DNA of 33,868 bases from an uncultured bacterium (GTDB taxonomy: Bacteria > Cyanobacteriota > Vampirovibrionia > Gastranaerophilales > Gastranaerophilaceae), in contig CAOJDT010000013.1 in assembly GCA_948433295.1 (NCBI GenBank), positions 1 to 33,868 on the forward strand, in the 5' to 3' direction. Shown here piece by piece: positions 14,337 through 22,598 of this stretch. Position 1 is the stretch's first letter. Each line of letters opens with the position of its first letter. The notes beneath the pieces are model-generated. The model ran no database searches and was not told the DNA's origin. It worked only from the letters and a program-made list of their open reading frames with translations. A program made the position numbers and the translations under genes.

Positions 14337-15247
14337 GCGCGCGGGTGTGTTTCGTTGTAAACCTCTTTGAGGTGTTGGCTGGAAACGTGTGTGTAGATTT
14401 GGGTGTTTGAAATACTTGCGTGTCCGAGAAGTTCCTGTACAACCCTCAAATCCGCTCCGTTTTCTATTAAGTGTGTGGCGAAACTGTGGCGAAAAACGTG
14501 TGGTGTAACGTGTTTTGGAAGTTGGATTTTTTCGACAATGTCATTAATTACATTCCTTACGGTTCTTGTTTGCAGACGGAATCCTGTGTTATTGATGAAT
14601 ACGGGCGAGTCTTCGCGATTTTCGACTCTGAAACCTTTTGCCACGAGCGGGCGGGCGGTGTCAATATAGCGTTGAAGGTAAGTTTTTGCGCGGTCTGTGA
14701 CAAGTATAATTCTTTCTTTCGAGCCTTTTCCGAAAACTCTGATTTCGTTATTTTCGAGGTTTAAGTCTTCAAAATTCAAGCCGCTGAGTTCGGAAACACG
14801 CATTCCCGTTGCCCAGAGGAGTTCAAGAATCGCTTTGTTTCTGTAACCTGCGGGAGTGTCGATTTTTATGTTATTAAGAATTTGTTCGACTTCATAAGGG
14901 GTAAGAAATTTAGGCAATTGTCTCGGGCGTTTTGGGGAATTGAGATTCATCGCGGGGTTGGAGTCGACTTTTTTTTCGCGGAAAAGATATTTGTAAAAAG
15001 TTCTTAATGATGCAATTTTTCTTGCGAGTGTTGTTTTTTTATAATTGAATTTTTGTATAAAATGCAGATATTCACGAACTTTAGAGAAGTTTACATTCTC
15101 CAGCGGGGTTTCACCGAGCCATAACAAAAAGTCTAAAACATCCGAATAGTATGCTTTTGCAGTATGTTGTGAAAAGTTTTTTTCCACCAGAATATAACTT
15201 CTGAAATCCTCTAAATCGTTTTTTGAACTTGAATTTAAACCCATCAT
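14333..15247 (-). CDS. xerC: Tyrosine recombinase, XerC/XerD family (second copy)
   Basis: A 304-residue tyrosine recombinase with all catalytic residues: R150 (ATGMRVSELS), K174 (GKGSKER), H250 and R253 (TPHVFRHSF), H276 (LLGHASISNTQ) and Y285 (IYTHVS). It is collinear with the 11081-11962 protein, with the strongest similarity in the C-terminal domain. Two complete housekeeping-type Xer proteins 2.4 kb apart suggest the XerC/XerD pair. The start is ATGATG; either Met may be used. The toxin array lies between the two genes. Confidence 0.87.
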   Translation of the reverse strand: MMGLNSSSKNDLEDFRSYILVEKNFSQHTAKAYYSDVLDFLLWLGETPLENVNFSKVREYLHFIQKFNYKKTTLARKIASLRTFYKYLFREKKVDSNPAMNLNSPKRPRQLPKFLTPYEVEQILNNIKIDTPAGYRNKAILELLWATGMRVSELSGLNFEDLNLENNEIRVFGKGSKERIILVTDRAKTYLQRYIDTARPLVAKGFRVENREDSPVFINNTGFRLQTRTVRNVINDIVEKIQLPKHVTPHVFRHSFATHLIENGADLRVVQELLGHASISNTQIYTHVSSQHLKEVYNETHPRA

Positions 15248-15346
15248 TTACCTTATTGCTTTTTTACATTAATTATTATACAATACTATTGTTATAATGA
15301 AAACTAGTAAGTACACAAAAATAAACCCAACCAATCAGGAGATGAT

Positions 15347-17161
15347 ATGAACTATAAAAAAATAGCAGCTGCTTCATTGATTTTCGCAAGTATCCTATGT
15401 ATTTCAGATGTTTCTGCACAAGAGCTTCAGGCAAAGGTTGCAAAAGGTGTTGCCGTTACGCAAAAATACCCTTCAATCGATAAAATGATTGAATACAACA
15501 ATTATAACGAAGCCGATGCAGCTTTGAAAGAAATTTTGAACAAATCTCCTAATGATGTTGATGCAAGAGCATTAAGAATTATCTGGATGGCGAAACAGCA
15601 AAAACTCGCGCCGGCTCAAGAAGAGTTGGATAAATTGCTTAAACAACACCCTAATAACGCTACACTTCACTATGCTCAGGGGCTTGTTTATATGCAAAGA
15701 AGAACGTCTTCCGACGTTACATACATCAGAGATTCTAAAGAATTACTCGATGATGCTATTAAAGAATTTGTAAAAGCGGTTAATATCAACAGCAACTACT
15801 ATCAGGCATACAACGCAATGGGTGTTGCCACATTGCAGCTTGGAAACCGTTCTGACGCAAAAGAATTGTTTGAAACCGCGTTGAAAATTAATCCTCAGTT
15901 CGCAACAGCTTACGATAACCTCGGAAATCTCGGCTTAATCAACGGAGATTTGGCTGCGGCTGAAGATAACTTTATGAAATCTTTAAAATATAACTCTCAC
16001 AACCCGACCACAATGTATCACCTTGGTCAGGTTGCAGTAAGACAAAAAGATTACAACAAAGCGCTCACATGGTTGAACCACTCTTTGCACATTCATCCGA
16101 ACTCAGCACCTGCTTTGACATTGCAGGGTGAATGCTATCTGGTTCAAGGCAACCAGGCTGCGGCTATCAACTCTTTCAAAAAAGCTGTTACCGTAAAACC
16201 TGAAAACTCACGCGCTTATATCAATTTGGCAAATATTTACCAAAAACGTTCCGACGCGGAATTTGCTATGGAACAGTTGAAAACCGTTTTGGCTATCAAC
16301 CCTAAATATAAAGACGCTATCATGAGAGTTGCCGACTTGTCGTTGGAAACCAGAAAATATTATCAGGCTCTTGATTATTATTCAAAACTCGTTGATGATG
16401 AATATTACGGCAACGACGCGATTATCGGGCTTGCCAATACTTATTACGAAATGTCTAAAGACCGCGGCGATAGCAACAATATGACAACAAATAAAGAAGT
16501 CTACCTCGCTTATGACTATATTAACAAAGCTATTGAAAGAGTTCCTGACAGATTAGACTTGCACCTTGCAAAAATTAAACTCGCAAGACTAACTCACCAG
16601 CTTCCGCTTTCAAAAGACAGCTTGAACTATATCATTCAGGCAGCTTCAAACAACCTTATGGATAACGTAATCAAAGGCGAAGCTTATCTCGCTCTCGGAA
16701 GAGAAAAAGATGCTGTTTATACTTTTGAAAACGCTATCAACTTTGCAAATAACATTGATGATGAACTTTATCTTTCAGAAATTCTTGTTCATAACAAACA
16801 GTTCAAAACAGCAAGAATCGCTTTGAAAAAAGTTCTTATGCAAGAACCTGATAACATTATTGCGAAAAACGGACTTGCATACATCGACCTGTGCGAAATC
16901 AAATCAAACGAATTCTTTGATGTTGCACAAAGACAATACAAAGAAGAAAATTACGCGTCTACAATCGAATACTGTAACCGCGCAATTGACTTCTACCATA
17001 ACAGTCCTTCAATTACAAAACTGAAGGCTATGGCGTATGAAAAAGAGAAAAACTATCAGGGCGCAGTAAAATATTACACCCAGTACTTGTCAATGTACCC
17101 TGGCGCACCTGACAGACAAGAAATTTCAGGTAAAATTGCAAAATTTAAAAGCAAAATTTAA
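15347..17161 (+). CDS. Secreted tetratricopeptide-repeat protein
   Basis: A 604-residue protein with a clear signal peptide (MNYKKIAAASLIFASILCI, cleavage near VSAQ), so it acts outside the cytoplasmic membrane. The rest is a solenoid of about a dozen 34-residue TPR units, seen as repeats such as AYDNLGNLGLINGDLAAAEDNF and ALTLQGECYLVQGNQAAAINSF, with the last units near the C-terminus (YQGAVKYYTQYLSMYP). TPR solenoids bind proteins or scaffold envelope complexes; the partner is unknown. AGGAGATGAT gives a strong Shine-Dalgarno. Confidence 0.85.
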   Translation: MNYKKIAAASLIFASILCISDVSAQELQAKVAKGVAVTQKYPSIDKMIEYNNYNEADAALKEILNKSPNDVDARALRIIWMAKQQKLAPAQEELDKLLKQHPNNATLHYAQGLVYMQRRTSSDVTYIRDSKELLDDAIKEFVKAVNINSNYYQAYNAMGVATLQLGNRSDAKELFETALKINPQFATAYDNLGNLGLINGDLAAAEDNFMKSLKYNSHNPTTMYHLGQVAVRQKDYNKALTWLNHSLHIHPNSAPALTLQGECYLVQGNQAAAINSFKKAVTVKPENSRAYINLANIYQKRSDAEFAMEQLKTVLAINPKYKDAIMRVADLSLETRKYYQALDYYSKLVDDEYYGNDAIIGLANTYYEMSKDRGDSNNMTTNKEVYLAYDYINKAIERVPDRLDLHLAKIKLARLTHQLPLSKDSLNYIIQAASNNLMDNVIKGEAYLALGREKDAVYTFENAINFANNIDDELYLSEILVHNKQFKTARIALKKVLMQEPDNIIAKNGLAYIDLCEIKSNEFFDVAQRQYKEENYASTIEYCNRAIDFYHNSPSITKLKAMAYEKEKNYQGAVKYYTQYLSMYPGAPDRQEISGKIAKFKSKI

Positions 17162-17215
17162 TTGAATATAAAAAGCTTGTCTGACAATTTTTTAAGATAA
17201 CCGGACCGAAATATA

Positions 17216-17473
17216 ATGAAAAAATTCGATATTCGTAAATCGTTCGAAACTTTTTGGAAAGAACCTCTCAGTATATTAACTGAGGGTCTTTTCCAAATTG
17301 TAAATATTCAGTCGAACATATTTAGCCAGAAACCCGCTGTAAATGTGGATTTTCTGAAAGATAAAACTCAAATTACGGTTGTCGATAGCGATAAAATGTA
17401 CAACTTATTTCAGACCGTTTTGTTTAAACAACGACTGAAAGAACAACAAAAGAAAGCATTATCGACAAAATGA
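17216..17473 (+). CDS. Small unknown protein coupled to engB
   Basis: An 85-residue soluble protein, not recognised (MKKFDIRKSFETFWKEPLS ... QQKKALSTK). The C-terminus is basic. No strong Shine-Dalgarno is seen; TATAAT overlaps the ATG, so this cannot be the leaderless type and transcription probably comes from further upstream. The stop overlaps the engB start (ATGA), so the two are translationally coupled, and a role around ribosome assembly is possible but unproven. Confidence 0.65.
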   Translation: MKKFDIRKSFETFWKEPLSILTEGLFQIVNIQSNIFSQKPAVNVDFLKDKTQITVVDSDKMYNLFQTVLFKQRLKEQQKKALSTK

Positions 17474-18054
17474 AATCGAATATAAAATCAATGAACGGAA
17501 CTTTTTTAATCAGCGCAGAGAAATTATCCCAGTGCCCTGATACCAAATTGCCCGAGTTTCCGCTTTTGGGACGTTCAAATGTCGGAAAATCTTCATTTAT
17601 CAACGGGCTTGCAAATAACAGAAAACTCGCAAAGACATCCAACACTCCGGGAAAAACCCGCCTTATTAACTTTTTTAACTTTGCGGATAATTTTATGATT
17701 GCTGACTTGCCGGGATACGGTTATGCGAAAGTTTCCAAAGAAGCGCAAAACAGATGGCAAAAGTATCTTGAAGAATATCTTCTCAAACGCGAACAAATTA
17801 CGTCGCTTGTCCAACTGGTAGACGGACGCCATGATATTCAAAAAAATGATTACCAAATGCGCGAGTGGGTAATGGCTTACGATTTGCCGATTTTTACGGT
17901 TGTGACAAAAATGGATTACGTTCCGCGCGGCAAACAGCTTAATGTAATAAAAAAAGTTGAAAAAGAATTCGGCGGAGTTGTTTTGCCTTTCAGTGCGGTC
18001 GATAACCGTTTTAACAACGAAATTTTTAAAAAATTACTTCAAACAGAGGATTAA
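17470..18054 (+). CDS. ysxC: Ribosome biogenesis GTPase YsxC/EngB
   Basis: A TRAFAC-class GTPase needed for late 50S assembly, 194 residues, normal for the family. G1 is GRSNVGKSSF, the G2 region is TSNTPGKTR, G3 is DLPGYGYAKV (the family-typical DxPGYG), G4 is TKMD and the SA motif is FSAVD. The start overlaps the upstream stop by four bases; a second Met (17491) is possible. No terminator follows before the next gene. Confidence 0.95.
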   Translation: MKSNIKSMNGTFLISAEKLSQCPDTKLPEFPLLGRSNVGKSSFINGLANNRKLAKTSNTPGKTRLINFFNFADNFMIADLPGYGYAKVSKEAQNRWQKYLEEYLLKREQITSLVQLVDGRHDIQKNDYQMREWVMAYDLPIFTVVTKMDYVPRGKQLNVIKKVEKEFGGVVLPFSAVDNRFNNEIFKKLLQTED

Positions 18055-18114
18055 ATCCGCCTTTTCCCGCGTTAAAATAATAATGGGTGTAGAACAAACT
18101 CAGCGGGGGTGGAT

Positions 18115-18345
18115 ATGAAAAGGGATTATTCACAGGAAGAAAGTTTTTATCCTAATACCAACGGGCAGATAGCAACTTCCATTACGCAGAATTGGACAGA
18201 ACAGGCTATGGAATGCTACTCAATCGGGTGTGACTGTAAAAAATGTTCTCTGAAGAACGGAAATTATTCTTTCGTTTGTCAAATGCCGCGCGTGATTGAT
18301 ATATTAATCAGTGCGGTCGGTAAACCCGTGTTTGAGTCCGCTTAA
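18115..18345 (+). CDS. Cys-rich small protein of unknown function (76 aa)
   Basis: Not recognised. It contains ECYSIGCDCKKCSLKNG and later FVCQMP: a compact Cys cluster that may bind zinc or an iron-sulfur cluster. The C-terminal part (RVIDILISAVGKPVF) is hydrophobic but short. The frame could begin at GTG 18109, but that GTG is part of the GGGGGTGG Shine-Dalgarno, so ATG 18115 is preferred. A strong terminator follows. Confidence 0.7.
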   Translation: MKRDYSQEESFYPNTNGQIATSITQNWTEQAMECYSIGCDCKKCSLKNGNYSFVCQMPRVIDILISAVGKPVFESA

Positions 18346-18383
18346 TACAAAATTTTTCAGATGGCATAGAACTCCTTTTTATT

Positions 18384-18410
18384 AAAGCAGATAAGTTTTA
18401 TCTGCTTTTT
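18384..18410 (+). terminator. Intrinsic terminator after the Cys-rich protein gene
   Basis: AAAGCAGATAA (18384-18394), loop GTT, TTATCTGCTTT (18398-18408), with the T run continuing. The TolC-like gene begins 23 bases later. Confidence 0.88.
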
Positions 18411-18432
18411 ATTTGTGTTAAAATATCCGTGT

Positions 18433-19701
18433 ATGAAAAAGCTCATAATATTATTATTGACTTTTATATGTGTATCGTTACCCTCCAACGCCGTAGTTGA
18501 GCGAATTTCGTTAGACGAAGCCGTTGATATTGCATTGAAAAATAACCTTGAACTTCAAGCAAGAATGAAAGATTTGGAGATTGCGAAACAGGATATAAAA
18601 GCCGCAAATGCCTTAAAAAATCCCGAATTTCAATCAAATTTTCTTTTCGGTAAAGTTACACGCGGAAACTCAAGCCAGTTCGGTTTGTATCTTCCTATAG
18701 AAATTGCGAAAAGAGGTTTGCGCAAAAAAACAGCCGAAGCGCAGATGAAAGTTATTGAAAATTCGCTCAAAGAATACCGCCATACCCTAAAAGTTGACGT
18801 TATGAGAGCGTATTTTAAAATTCTTTATCTCAAATCAGTTGTTATGATTATGAACCAGCGCGAAAATCTTTTTGAAGATATGAAAAAAGAAGCGCTTAAA
18901 CATCCGAAATCTTCTCAAAATTATAAATTAGAAGTTTTGCAATCGGATATAAAATATAAAAAACAACTTATTGAACTGAACAAAGCAAAAGCCAATCTTC
19001 TTGCCGCGCAGTTCAATTTTAATAAAGTTCTTAACCTGGAAAATTCCGAAATAATGTATGATGCGCAAGAAACTTCATTATTCGGAGATTTGGAAATTCT
19101 TGATATCCAAATGCCTTCTTACGATCAAATAGAAAAATTGGCTATGGTGTTCAGTTACGCACTGAGAATTACCGACAACTATATCGAAAAATCCGAATAC
19201 GAAGTAAAATCAGCTGAACATAAAAGGATTCCTGATGTAAAAATCGGCGGCGGATACGCTTATCAAACAAAACATCAAACCGGAGATATCGCGCTACCCG
19301 GTGCATTTGTCGGCGCAAACGTCGATGTTCCGATTCTCTATTCATACAGACCCGAGATTAACAGAGCAAAATTTGTTCTTGAAAAAACAAAAATGGACAA
19401 AATCGCTTACGAAAATAAATTAAAATTAATTTTAAAAGAGAATTATAACGACTTTAAATATGCACGCGAAAATGCAGGCTATTACAAAGAAATTCTCAAC
19501 GAATCCGAAGAAATCTTGAAAATGTCGTATGAACGTTATAAAAGCGGAAAAGCTCCTTTGATTAACCTTATGGTAAACGAAAATGCGCACCAACAGGTAT
19601 TGAACGAATATATAGATTCCATAAACATATATTATCAGGCATATTTGGACTTGATGTACAACATGGGTCACGATTTAATGCTTAAAGAAGACGTTTTATA
19701 G
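18433..19701 (+). CDS. TolC-family outer membrane efflux protein
   Basis: Outer-membrane channel subunit of the type I secretion/RND/heavy-metal efflux class, 422 residues from the ATG at 18433. The signal peptide MKKLIILLLTFICVSLPSNA marks that start; the GTG at 18415 would add six residues before it. Two OEP repeats are visible: ISLDEAVDIALKNNLELQA and the later helical segments with the family ending MLKMSYERYKSGKAPLINLM-like, then NEYIDSINIYYQAYLDLMY. No inner-membrane pump or adaptor gene is adjacent. Its presence implies a diderm envelope. TAAAAT (18419-18424) lies 8 bases before the ATG. Confidence 0.85.
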   Translation: MKKLIILLLTFICVSLPSNAVVERISLDEAVDIALKNNLELQARMKDLEIAKQDIKAANALKNPEFQSNFLFGKVTRGNSSQFGLYLPIEIAKRGLRKKTAEAQMKVIENSLKEYRHTLKVDVMRAYFKILYLKSVVMIMNQRENLFEDMKKEALKHPKSSQNYKLEVLQSDIKYKKQLIELNKAKANLLAAQFNFNKVLNLENSEIMYDAQETSLFGDLEILDIQMPSYDQIEKLAMVFSYALRITDNYIEKSEYEVKSAEHKRIPDVKIGGGYAYQTKHQTGDIALPGAFVGANVDVPILYSYRPEINRAKFVLEKTKMDKIAYENKLKLILKENYNDFKYARENAGYYKEILNESEEILKMSYERYKSGKAPLINLMVNENAHQQVLNEYIDSINIYYQAYLDLMYNMGHDLMLKEDVL

Positions 19702-19710
19702 AAAAACCAA

Positions 19711-19736
19711 AAACCGCCTTTTTAAGGCGGTTTTAT
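19711..19736 (+). terminator. Terminator of the TolC-like gene
   Basis: AAACCGCCTT (19711-19720), loop TTT, AAGGCGGTTT (19724-19733) and a short T run. A second GC-rich hairpin with TTTTTTT follows at 19756-19777. Confidence 0.88.
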
Positions 19737-19786
19737 CAGCTATCCTTAATCTCGGGCGGCTCAGCCGCAGTTTTTTTCGGTTGTTT

Positions 19787-20005
19787 TTACTCTGCCGAAA
19801 ATCCTTCTTTTTGATATGTCGCTAATTTTTCAAGATTCCACTGTTTTGCTCTGACGTTATCAATATTCTCTTTGATTTCGTCAAGTTCATTCATGAGTGC
19901 TGATAAACGTTCGCTTTTTTCTGGTATAAAGTCATGTCTTTCATCAGTCCAATTCATTGGAAAACAATTATTCTCGAACAGTTCTTTTATGTAATCTTCA
20001 ATCAT
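19787..20005 (-). CDS. Small acidic coiled-coil-like protein (72 aa)
   Basis: Not recognised. Acidic, with a helical heptad-like second half (ERLSALMNELDEIKENIDNV). CAGGAG precedes the ATG by a short spacer. It is 12 bp downstream of the 20018-20227 gene on the same strand, so the two make an operon. No signal peptide or membrane segment is present. Confidence 0.65.
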   Translation of the reverse strand: MIEDYIKELFENNCFPMNWTDERHDFIPEKSERLSALMNELDEIKENIDNVRAKQWNLEKLATYQKEGFSAE

Positions 20006-20017
20006 ATTATACTCCTG

Positions 20018-20227
20018 TTAATCTTTTTGTGAGATAAAAGAATGGAATAAATCCACAAGGTCGAATTTGCCGTATTTGAACGGAATCGGCTGTTCATCAT
20101 ATTCAGTACCTGAAATTCTTTGCAAGTCCTGTATTTCTCTATAGCCGAGAGAATTAAAATCGAAACTTGTCATTTCTGCGTAATCTACCATTAACTCATC
20201 CATATCCGCAATTTTTTTGTTTTTCAT
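20018..20227 (-). CDS. Small unknown protein (69 aa), first gene of a pair
   Basis: Not recognised. The frame is open to 20296, but AAGGAG just before the ATG at 20227 (MKNKKIADMDELMV) fixes the likely start. The product is acidic and soluble (FDFNSLGYREIQDLQ, YGKFDLVDLFHSFIS). It is co-transcribed with the 72-residue gene. Two inverted repeats upstream (20240-20263 and 20306-20328) lie in the divergent region shared with the C_GCAxxG_C_C gene. Confidence 0.65.
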   Translation of the reverse strand: MKNKKIADMDELMVDYAEMTSFDFNSLGYREIQDLQRISGTEYDEQPIPFKYGKFDLVDLFHSFISQKD

Positions 20228-20239
20228 TACACACTCCTT

Positions 20240-20328
20240 AAATTTGTGAATAATTACAAATTTCTTATCGGACATTGCCGTGAGAAACTTTAACAAAATC
20301 AGTTTGTTTGTAACATAATTTTACAAAC
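20240..20328. promoter_or_regulatory. Two inverted repeats in a divergent intergenic region
   Basis: AAATTTGT (20240-20247) / ACAAATTT (20256-20263), 8-base gap; and GTTTGTAA (20306-20313) / TTACAAAC (20321-20328), 7-base gap. Both are perfect 8 bp arms sharing the TTTGT core, so they may be operator sites for one regulator between the divergent genes. Confidence 0.4.
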
Positions 20329-20393
20329 AGTGTGACTTCAGGCAGTTTTCTGCGTGGTAAAATGTTATTAGATAACAATTGGAGAGGAAATTT

Positions 20394-20789
20394 ATGAAAA
20401 ATAAAGCTATTGAATATTATATGAGCGGGTATTCGTGTTCGGAAAGTATTGTAAAAACGGCTATCGACGCTGGTTTATGCGATGCATCGCTATTACCTTG
20501 CGCAACTAGTTTTTCGGGCGGAATGCTTTCGGGATGTCTGTGCGGAGCGGCTGCGGGCGCACAGCTTGTTCTCGGGTACAACTTTGGACGAGGAAACTCG
20601 AAAGGTAACGAAGATGAAGGGCGCGCTAAGGCTAAAGAATTTCTTGAAGAGTTTAAAAAGCGCAATAAAGTTACCTGCTGTAAGGTTTTGAGCAGAGGGC
20701 TTGAGGGAATGGAAAGAAAACGTCATTGCTGCAAAATGGTAGGTGACGGCGCTGAGATTCTCGAACAAATGTTGAAAGTGAGAGTATAA
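20394..20789 (+). CDS. C_GCAxxG_C_C family redox-type protein
   Basis: A 131-residue member of the C_GCAxxG_C_C (putative redox-active) family. Seen are YYMSGYSCSESIV near the N-terminus, LPCATSFSGGMLSGCLCGAAAGAQLVLG carrying the signature Cys residues, and C-terminal CCKVLSR and HCCKM. Family proteins are thought to bind redox centres through these Cys; the substrate is unknown. GGAGAGG precedes the ATG at 20394; the TTG at 20379 overlaps that Shine-Dalgarno and is rejected as start. The stop overlaps the crcB ATG. Confidence 0.85.
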   Translation: MKNKAIEYYMSGYSCSESIVKTAIDAGLCDASLLPCATSFSGGMLSGCLCGAAAGAQLVLGYNFGRGNSKGNEDEGRAKAKEFLEEFKKRNKVTCCKVLSRGLEGMERKRHCCKMVGDGAEILEQMLKVRV

Positions 20790-21166
20790 TGCTGAATTTG
20801 ACTGCGGTATTTCTCGGAGGCGGAATAGGCGCAGTGTTGCGCTATTTGACGGGAGTTTGTGTTTTGAAAAATTTTCAAACATCTTTACCGCTTGCTACTT
20901 TTAGCGTTAACGTTATCGGATGTTTTATTCTAGGGTTTTTGTATATTTTATTTATAAACAAAACAGATATGAATTCTGCGCTAAAACTTGCGTTGACTGT
21001 GGGATTTTGCGGGGGATTGACGACTTTTAGCACATTTTCTCTGGAAATTTTTGAAATGATAAGAGCGGCAAATTATTTTACCGCTGTTGTGTATATATTT
21101 TTGAGTTTGGCTGTCGGGCTGGCGGCTGTAATGATAGGAGCGCATTTTGCAAAATTTTGTATTTGA
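20789..21166 (+). CDS. crcB: Fluoride ion channel CrcB/FluC
   Basis: Small four-helix membrane protein of 125 residues that dimerises as a fluoride exporter. Hallmarks are GGGIGAVLRYLTG at the N-terminus, the conserved Asn in FSVNVIGCFILG, and the TM3 break GFCGGLTTFSTFSLE. It overlaps the preceding stop by one base, and its end overlaps the next frame by 20 bases, so three genes are tightly coupled. I saw no fluoride riboswitch upstream of the cluster. Confidence 0.93.
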   Translation: MLNLTAVFLGGGIGAVLRYLTGVCVLKNFQTSLPLATFSVNVIGCFILGFLYILFINKTDMNSALKLALTVGFCGGLTTFSTFSLEIFEMIRAANYFTAVVYIFLSLAVGLAAVMIGAHFAKFCI

Positions 21167-21992
21167 TAAGTTGAATTTTCTTACGGCGGGCATGCCGATG
21201 AGAACAGGAAAAGGCAGTTACGGCAGAGCTTTTGAAGTTTTGACTGAATTGAATCTTGACGGAATGGAGTTGGAATTTGTTCACGGTGTAAGAATGAACG
21301 ATGAGACGCGCAAACTCGTCAAGAGCGAACGCGAAAACAAAAATCTTATTCTTTCTGCACACGCGCCTTTTTATGTGAACCTTAATTCTCAAGAAGAAGA
21401 AAAATCGGATGCGAGTGTTCAAAGAATTATTGAAACAGGGCTTGCTGCAAAAGATACAGGCGCTTTTAGCATAACTTTTCACGCGGCATATTATATGAAA
21501 CAGGACAAGGAAACTGTTTATCAAACCGTAAAAAGACGTATAACAGAAATTTCCGAATTGTTTAAGCGTGAAAATATAGATGTCTGGATTCGCCCCGAAA
21601 CTACGGGAAAAGGCACTCAGTGGGGTGATTTGGATGAAATTATCAGACTTTCAAAAAAATTTGACAATGTACTCCCCTGCATAGATTTTTCACATCTTCA
21701 TGCAAGAAGCGTAGGCAAATTCAACACCTACGAAGAGTTTTCCAAAATTCTCGAAACTGTCGGTAACGAACTCGGTCAGACTGCGCTTGATAACTTTCAC
21801 GGGCACCTTGCGGGAATAGATTACGGCGCAAAAGGTGAGAAAAAACACCTTATTCTGGAAGAGTCTGATATGAATTACAAAGAACTTTTAAAAGTCATGA
21901 AAGAATTCGGCGTAAAAGGAGCGCTCGTCTGCGAAAGTCCGAATATTGAAGAAGATACGATGCTTTTGAAAGAGTACTATTATTCTCTGTAA
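21147..21992 (+). CDS. Endonuclease IV-like TIM-barrel (AP endonuclease family 2)
   Basis: A 281-residue protein of the AP-endonuclease-2/xylose-isomerase-like TIM-barrel superfamily, closest in layout to endonuclease IV. Metal-ligand regions are LILSAHAPFYVNL, ITFHAAYYMK, IRPETTGKG, PCIDFSHLHAR and DNFHGHLAGIDY, then LVCESPNIEED. These match the zinc-binding His/Glu/Asp order of Nfo, so abasic-site repair is likely, though archaeal-type relatives are less studied. The start is TTG at 21147, after AGGAG, inside crcB; no ATG fits without losing the first strand. Confidence 0.8.
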   Translation: MQNFVFDKLNFLTAGMPMRTGKGSYGRAFEVLTELNLDGMELEFVHGVRMNDETRKLVKSERENKNLILSAHAPFYVNLNSQEEEKSDASVQRIIETGLAAKDTGAFSITFHAAYYMKQDKETVYQTVKRRITEISELFKRENIDVWIRPETTGKGTQWGDLDEIIRLSKKFDNVLPCIDFSHLHARSVGKFNTYEEFSKILETVGNELGQTALDNFHGHLAGIDYGAKGEKKHLILEESDMNYKELLKVMKEFGVKGALVCESPNIEEDTMLLKEYYYSL

Positions 21993-22086
21993 TATTTTTT
22001 AATATTCATCAGGACAATAGCAAAATTTTGTGAAAATATGTTTTCATGTATATATAATGTATGGAATCCGAAAGGTAACGTAACTC

Positions 22087-22551
22087 ATGTCATTAAGTGT
22101 TAATTCAGTAAGTTTTGCAGGTACAGAACCACATCCGTCACAGGTCAAAACAGCGGGCGGTGTGCAAAATACCAATCTTTTGAAACAGTGTGGTCCTAAA
22201 GATGAAGTTTGTTTTAAAGGTGAAGAAAAACAAGAACTTGCACCATTGACGGACTCTGATAAGAAAGAAATTATCCGTTCTGCAAGAACAAAAGCCGCAG
22301 GCTGGGCAGCAGCCTTGTCATTAGTGGGTCTTGGTTGGACAAGCTTGTTGTATTATTCTTTGCGTTCAAATGATACTATTGCAAAAAAATATGATTTAGA
22401 TAAAGAACAAGACAAATCTTTAATTAAAGAGATTAAAACACAACAACTTTTGTGGACATTACCGGGTATAATTCCTGAATTAGGGGCTATAACAGGTGGT
22501 ATTGCTTGGCTTTATAACAAGAATATGGATGCTGAAAAAATCGATTTGTAA
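22087..22551 (+). CDS. Lineage-specific protein with VNSVSFAG N-terminus and two membrane segments
   Basis: A 154-residue protein. It begins MSLSVNSVSFAGTEPHPS and has a second similar tag, VCFKG, at about residue 40. After a polar linker, two hydrophobic helices lie at about 76-95 (AAGWAAALSLVGLGWTSLLY) and 120-140 (LLWTLPGIIPELGAITGGIA). No classical signal peptide is present. Such short SxxFxG tags at N-termini are something I associate with Gastranaerophilales proteins of unknown role. AAAGG precedes the ATG and TATAAT lies upstream at about 22053. Confidence 0.7.
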   Translation: MSLSVNSVSFAGTEPHPSQVKTAGGVQNTNLLKQCGPKDEVCFKGEEKQELAPLTDSDKKEIIRSARTKAAGWAAALSLVGLGWTSLLYYSLRSNDTIAKKYDLDKEQDKSLIKEIKTQQLLWTLPGIIPELGAITGGIAWLYNKNMDAEKIDL

Positions 22552-22557
22552 TAAGAA

Positions 22558-22584
22558 AAATGCCGCGAAAGCGGCATTTTTTAT
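22558..22584 (+). terminator. Terminator after the VNSVSFAG protein gene
   Basis: AAATGCCGC (22558-22566), GAAA tetraloop, GCGGCATTT (22571-22579) and a T run. Confidence 0.92.
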
Positions 22585-22598
22585 GGTATTATTAAGTA

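Noticed and set aside
20297-20393. Fluoride riboswitch upstream of the crcB cluster
   Set aside because: The characteristic pseudoknot core was not seen; only the inverted repeat and a Shine-Dalgarno are present.
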